Below are positions 60,465 to 64,000 of a stretch of DNA of 64,000 nt, piece after piece (positions within the stretch are counted from its first letter, which is position 1; each line of letters opens with the position of its first letter). This DNA comes from Acetomicrobium sp. S15 = DSM 107314 (GTDB lineage Bacteria > Synergistota > Synergistia > Synergistales > Thermosynergistaceae). The position numbers and the translations under genes were made by a program. The stretch covers positions 1 through 64,000 of the forward strand of contig NZ_JADEVE010000336.1 in assembly GCF_016125955.1 (NCBI RefSeq), read 5' to 3'. Below the pieces are notes generated by a model. The model ran no database searches and was not told the origin of the DNA. It saw only the letters and a program-made list of their open reading frames with translations.

Positions 60465-61433
60465 ATGCGTTGGAGGGACGAATGTGTGTCTTGGGCATTG
60501 CATCGCGTAGTTTGCCATCCGGCCGATAGCGCATGGCCTGGCTTTTGGGCCCCTAAGGCTGCTTGCGAGAGGAAGGTCGTGGAGATAGGCTTCGGGAACG
60601 GGGATTTTCTCCTGGCGTTGGCACAAGATGACCCGAAGGCGTGTTTTGTCGGCATTGAGCTTTCCATCACCTCGGTTACCAAAGCCGCGAGGAAGGTGCT
60701 GCAAAGAGGGTTGGACAACGTCGTTTTGGTCATGGGAGACGCGGCCTTCATGCTCAAGGAGGCTTTTTCGCCTGGCACCTTTGATGAAGCCTATACTAAC
60801 TTCCCCTGCCCGTGGCCCAAGAAGAGACATGCGAAATATCGCCTCTCACACGGAAATTTTCCGGCAGCCGTATCCTCGGCGCTCAAGATGCAAGGGGTGC
60901 TTGAGATGACTACCGACTCAGAGCCTTTCGCTGAGGAGTTCGCTCAAGCTGTCTCCGCTACGGGCGCGATGACGGTCGACCTTTTTGAAAAAAATCCGAG
61001 ACGGGCTGTGCGCACCAAATACGAAGGAAAGTGGCTGGCTCAGGGAAGGGATATATATCGCCTCAGGTTCGTCAAGGTCGACGACTTTGTCCTTCCTTCA
61101 GAGAGCGAGGGAGGTTTTCGTATGCATCGAATTTTGAGCGTTAAAACGAGTCCGGCTAAGGCAATTTCCGGCACGAGCGGCGGCGAGGGAGCACATAGAT
61201 ACTTCTTAGGCGAGGCGTTCATCGGCGACGACGGAACGGAGTTGCTTCAAGTTATCACTGTCGATGACGGCTTCGAGCAGAGGTTTTACCTCAGATTTGT
61301 GCCCAAACCAGATGGCGTTCTTGTCAAACTGGATGAGTGTTCTCAGGCATTCAGGACTCCAGCGGCTAAGGCAGCGCTTGCCGCTATTGCGGAGGTGAAG
61401 ATACAGTGCGCGGATGGCCGCTTTATCCCATAG
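60465..61433 (+). CDS. trmB: tRNA (guanine-N7-)-methyltransferase with C-terminal extension
   Basis: 322 residues from ATG 60465, immediately after the tRNA-Sec CCA (a longer frame reads into the tRNA and is rejected). The Rossmann motif VVEIGFGNGDFLL binds SAM, and YTNFPCPWPKKRHAKYRL is the catalytic motif (PDPW variant). The usual TrmB is about 210-240 residues. Here about 110 extra C-terminal residues form a separate domain, as known in Aquifex/Thermotoga-type TrmB. It makes m7G46. Confidence 0.85.
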   Translation: MRWRDECVSWALHRVVCHPADSAWPGFWAPKAACERKVVEIGFGNGDFLLALAQDDPKACFVGIELSITSVTKAARKVLQRGLDNVVLVMGDAAFMLKEAFSPGTFDEAYTNFPCPWPKKRHAKYRLSHGNFPAAVSSALKMQGVLEMTTDSEPFAEEFAQAVSATGAMTVDLFEKNPRRAVRTKYEGKWLAQGRDIYRLRFVKVDDFVLPSESEGGFRMHRILSVKTSPAKAISGTSGGEGAHRYFLGEAFIGDDGTELLQVITVDDGFEQRFYLRFVPKPDGVLVKLDECSQAFRTPAAKAALAAIAEVKIQCADGRFIP

Positions 61434-61846
61434 GACATGTGGAAAACGCGGTTACAAAGAGGATGGACCCCGATCGCTTTATCGGAGTGCAGTCAAAGAT
61501 AGTGGTGGACGAAGCGTATGTTAAAGGGCTTGAAGGGCTTGAAGCCGGCATGGAGCTTTTGGTCCTTTTTGCCTTTCATCTCTCCGCTGGGGCACCGTTG
61601 ATGGTGCACCCTCGAGGCGACGTCAATAGGGAGAAGCGCGGAGTTTTTGCGACCTGCTCGCCTAATAGGCCCAACGGCATAGGCACAGGCCATTGTAAGC
61701 TCTTGGGGCGCGACGGCAACATCTTGGTCGTAGAGGACTTAGAGGCTATGAACGGGTCGCCCGTGATAGACATTAAGCCCCTCGACTGCGTGCGCCCGTT
61801 GCGAGAGGGTACGAGCGAAGCGCGCACTTCGAGTCGGAGCGCATGA
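61406..61846 (+). CDS. trmO: tRNA t6A37 methyltransferase TrmO (TsaA-like)
   Basis: A 146-residue beta-barrel protein. PIGHVENAV opens it, and HPRGDVNREKRGVFATCSP with RPNGIGTG is the TrmO/YaeB signature; DIKPLD closes it. It N6-methylates t6A37 of some tRNAs using SAM. GTG 61406 overlaps trmB, and the end overlaps rsmD by 4 bases. Confidence 0.85.
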   Translation: MRGWPLYPIGHVENAVTKRMDPDRFIGVQSKIVVDEAYVKGLEGLEAGMELLVLFAFHLSAGAPLMVHPRGDVNREKRGVFATCSPNRPNGIGTGHCKLLGRDGNILVVEDLEAMNGSPVIDIKPLDCVRPLREGTSEARTSSRSA

Positions 61847-62346
61847 AAGGCGTAAGACCCACATCGTCCATTGTGATAGAAGCGATTTTTAACATATTGG
61901 GCCCGCTTTCTGATGTTGCCTTTTTAGACCTCTTCGCCGGTACTGGACGCGTGGCGCTCGAGGCGTGGAGTAGAGGAGCTAGGCCCGTCGTGGCCGTGGA
62001 GCTCCTCAAGCGGCGGTGCGAGGCTGTAAAAAGGGCCGGCGTAAAGCCGGAAGAGGGGCTCGTTTTGCTTTTTATGGACGTCCGACGGGCGATTCGATGG
62101 CTGGACAAGAGAGGGTATTCCTTCAGTGTAGTCTTTGCCGATCCGCCTTACGATTCATCTTGGGCTATCGAGACGCTTAAACTGCTCGCGTCGAAAAGAG
62201 GTCTCGTCCGCCCCGGCGGCGTTATAATGTTGGAGAGGTCGAGCAGGGAGATAATGGACGGCATACCCGAATGCCTTCAACTTGTCGACGAGAGGCGGTA
62301 CGGCGATACCGTCCTTTCGACGTTTAGATTCGTCGAGGAGGATTGA
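61843..62346 (+). CDS. rsmD: 16S rRNA (guanine966-N2)-methyltransferase RsmD
   Basis: A 167-residue SAM methyltransferase. KGVRPTSSIVIEAIFNIL, FLDLFAGTGRVALEAWSRGA and the catalytic VFADPPYDSSW are diagnostic. The adjacent coaD is the standard rsmD-coaD pair. Confidence 0.92.
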   Translation: MKGVRPTSSIVIEAIFNILGPLSDVAFLDLFAGTGRVALEAWSRGARPVVAVELLKRRCEAVKRAGVKPEEGLVLLFMDVRRAIRWLDKRGYSFSVVFADPPYDSSWAIETLKLLASKRGLVRPGGVIMLERSSREIMDGIPECLQLVDERRYGDTVLSTFRFVEED

Positions 62347-62347
62347 T

Positions 62348-62830
62348 TTGGTAAAGGCGGTCTATCCCGGATCTTTCGATCCTATAACGAATGGGCACGT
62401 TTATATAGCAGAGAGGGCCGCCTCTCTCTTCGATGAGCTCGTCGTGGCCATCCTCGTAAACCTGCAAAAGAAGGCCACCTTCACCGTCGACGAGCGCTCC
62501 TCCATGGCGCGCGAGGCTCTTATTCATCTACCCAACGTAAAGGTCAAGGCTTTCGACGGGCTCCTCGTCGACTTCATGCGCCAAGAGAGAAGCCGCGCCA
62601 TCATCAGGGGGCTGCGGGCCCTTTCAGACTTCGAATACGAATTCCAGCTGGCTCAGATGAACCGGGAGCTCGCCCCGGAGATCGAGACGCTCTTCATAGT
62701 GACGGAAGCCAGATATTCATACCTTTCGAGCAGCGTCGTGAAAGAAGTCTTCAGCTTCGGCGGCGCTATCCAGGATATGGTGCCGCCTGGCGTATACAGG
62801 CGGCTGCGCGAGAAGTTCCCTCGTTTTTAG
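62348..62830 (+). CDS. coaD: Phosphopantetheine adenylyltransferase
   Basis: 160 residues from TTG 62348 with GAGGAGGA just upstream. AVYPGSFDPITNGHVYIAER carries the nucleotidyltransferase HxGH-type motif, followed by AIIRGLRALSDFEYEFQ and SYLSSSVVKEVFSFGG (ISSTxVR equivalent). It makes dephospho-CoA, a later CoA step than PanB at the other end of the window. Confidence 0.95.
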   Translation: MVKAVYPGSFDPITNGHVYIAERAASLFDELVVAILVNLQKKATFTVDERSSMAREALIHLPNVKVKAFDGLLVDFMRQERSRAIIRGLRALSDFEYEFQLAQMNRELAPEIETLFIVTEARYSYLSSSVVKEVFSFGGAIQDMVPPGVYRRLREKFPRF

Positions 62831-62838
62831 TAGTTGTC

Positions 62839-64000
62839 TCAAGGGTCCATGACGGGCGTGCTTCTCGTCTCGCGGCCCGGGTCTGGGCTATCGACGAGGA
62901 GTTCCCACATTTCAGACGCCCGGCGTTCCAGGGCTAACATATCAGAGGCATAGCGGTTTTCGGGAAGCGATGCCCTGCTTATTACGGGGAGCCTGGCTGT
63001 CGAGCGCATCTGTTTGAGGATGGCCCTTCCACAACCGTCAGCCCCTATAAGCCGTATGTAGGCAGGGCCTAAGCGTTGGTAAGCTCTGTTAGTCCAGTGA
63101 TTCACCCCGAGGAGGATGTGGATGAGGTGGCGCTGCAATCGCCCCCGGGGATAGCGCCGGCATGCCAGGCTTGAAATCAGCTCCTCGAAGCTGCGACACT
63201 TCCACGCCTCCCTTAGGATGCGCTTTTCGAGCCCCTCTTTCATCTCGGCATATCCCTTCAGCTCTGACGCCTCTGAGCGGATGATTACAGTCCGCACCAT
63301 GCGCCACAGCCTGTCCCAGGAATAAAAAAGCCTTCCTTCGGCAGCGCATCGGCGCAGGATTGTCATGGTCGACGGAGGGACCGAATCAGAAACCTCGTCC
63401 CATTTACCATGCCATAGCGAGCGCCTTACGGCTGTGGCGCTGGCCGTAGGTCCGGGTTTAATATCGTGGTAAAGGGCCCCGATGCGCTCGACGGGGACAA
63501 CTTCAATGGGATAGCCCTTTTCCCTTATCCTTTTCATGTATGCGATGGCCAGGATGTTGTTCGATTGAGACATCACGGCGAATGCACCAGGGAGGAGCGA
63601 ATCCACGGCGCGGGCTTGAGATTCCACGAAGGAACAGCCTTGGGATAGCATTTGACGCAATGCATCCTTGAATGGCTGCGTCTCGTGAGTTAGAATATCT
63701 ACGATCGCTTCAACGTTTGGATCTTTTGCGTTTTCCATCCCGAATGCTAAGTGGGAGACGATGCCTGTGGAAGCCAAAATGTCTATCGCTCCTGCCGCGA
63801 AGACGCCTGCGTTATGGCAGGAAAAGGCTGTGGGCAACTCCAGGACGAGATTAGCTCCAGAGGCGAGAGCCATGCGCGCTCGTTCCCACTTGTCTGCTAT
63901 CGCCGGTTCTCCCCGTTGGACGAAGTGCGAAGAAAGCACTACGACTACCGCGTCCGCTTTTACGATCTCCCTTGCTCGGGAGAGATGAAAGGCATGGCCG
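62839..64000 (-). CDS. tmcAL: tRNA(Met) cytidine acetate ligase TmcAL (DUF795), N-terminus beyond the window
   Basis: The frame is open to the right edge; about 387 residues are inside. The first residues read GHAFHLSRAREIVKADA, corresponding to the HNGH start region of the nucleotidyltransferase fold. SSHFVQRGEPAIADKWERA follows (usual SGNFVQRG, with a Gly-Asn to Ser-His change). LVLELPTAFS and the later AFGMEN are further family motifs. TmcAL makes N4-acetylcytidine at the wobble of elongator tRNA-Met using acetate and ATP. It converges with coaD. Confidence 0.88.
   Translation of the reverse strand, partial: GHAFHLSRAREIVKADAVVVVLSSHFVQRGEPAIADKWERARMALASGANLVLELPTAFSCHNAGVFAAGAIDILASTGIVSHLAFGMENAKDPNVEAIVDILTHETQPFKDALRQMLSQGCSFVESQARAVDSLLPGAFAVMSQSNNILAIAYMKRIREKGYPIEVVPVERIGALYHDIKPGPTASATAVRRSLWHGKWDEVSDSVPPSTMTILRRCAAEGRLFYSWDRLWRMVRTVIIRSEASELKGYAEMKEGLEKRILREAWKCRSFEELISSLACRRYPRGRLQRHLIHILLGVNHWTNRAYQRLGPAYIRLIGADGCGRAILKQMRSTARLPVISRASLPENRYASDMLALERRASEMWELLVDSPDPGRETRSTPVMDP

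Noticed and set aside
60313..64000. Selenoprotein gene near selC
   Set aside because: None of the recognised ORFs here continues through an in-frame TGA into conserved sequence.
1..64000. CRISPR array
   Set aside because: No regularly spaced repeats of 23-40 bases with unique spacers, and no cas genes.
1..64000. Prophage or diversity-generating retroelement
   Set aside because: No phage structural genes, reverse transcriptase or template/variable repeat pair. The only tyrosine recombinase is Xer-like and sits among housekeeping genes.

Overview
The window reads as a contiguous piece of an anaerobic bacterial chromosome of moderate G+C. The best fit I can infer is a Synergistota-type amino-acid fermenter (Acetomicrobium/Anaerobaculum-like). 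The grounds are the combination of ptb-buk, a four-subunit 2-oxoacid:ferredoxin oxidoreductase, a selenocysteine tRNA, a type IV pilus operon with a secretin, and the gene orders nusB-xseA, ispH-rpsA and rsmD-coaD. The species call is inference; no marker such as 16S rRNA is present.

Layout. 1-4.8 kb: the tail of a probable panB, then a LarA-like racemase/epimerase, an atypical Nramp-fold transporter and an IlvD/Edd dehydratase. 5.2-8.0 kb: a Ca2+-type P-type ATPase. 8.2-11.3 kb: a phosphotransbutyrylase/butyrate kinase operon that begins with a second kinase-like protein whose active-site loops have been replaced. 11.4-14.1 kb: a class V aminotransferase and a permease. 14.1-19.4 kb (minus strand): an operon with an Fe-alcohol dehydrogenase, a Zn-dehydrogenase, a DhnA-type aldolase and a sugar kinase, followed by thiol peroxidase.

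19.7-27 kb is an accessory stretch. It opens with tRNA-Arg(CCG), then an AAA ATPase translationally coupled to a TOPRIM-like DUF4276 protein (a split OLD/PARIS-like candidate defence module), a PD-(D/E)XK Rpn-type nuclease, an unknown protein with a CBS-GGDEF protein, a compact RNA gene with its own promoter and terminator, a secreted protein whose signal peptide is out of frame, a second folded RNA region, a small exported protein, and at least seven copies of a short A-rich dispersed repeat.

27-37.6 kb is one long type IV pilus operon (PilX-like, PilB, PilT, PilC, three more prepilins, PilM, PilN, PilO-like, PilP/GspC-like, PilQ). 37.7-45.1 kb: efp, a zinc-ribbon protein, an Asp23/Gls24 protein, a DUF2273-like membrane protein, nusB, xseA and a cluster for S-adenosylmethionine by-product recycling (mtnA, an AhcY-type hydrolase, mtaD). 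45.1-53.2 kb: housekeeping genes alaS, ruvX, miaA, ispH, rpsA, def and fmt. 53.2-56.5 kb: a ParA-like ATPase and a 2-oxoacid:ferredoxin oxidoreductase. 56.5-64 kb: NUDIX, Xer recombinase, purine nucleoside phosphorylase, a ThiF/MoeB-like protein, a small sigma factor, tRNA-Sec, trmB, trmO, rsmD, coaD and a truncated tmcAL.

How the genes may work together (inference). The oxidoreductase at 54-56 kb, if it acts on branched 2-oxoacids, would supply acyl-CoA to Ptb-Buk for ATP formation. mtnA, mtaD, the AhcY-type enzyme and the phosphorylase together can form a deaminase-first route for methylthioadenosine and S-adenosylhomocysteine. The GGDEF protein and the two folded RNAs lie directly upstream of the pilus operon and may belong to surface-structure control.
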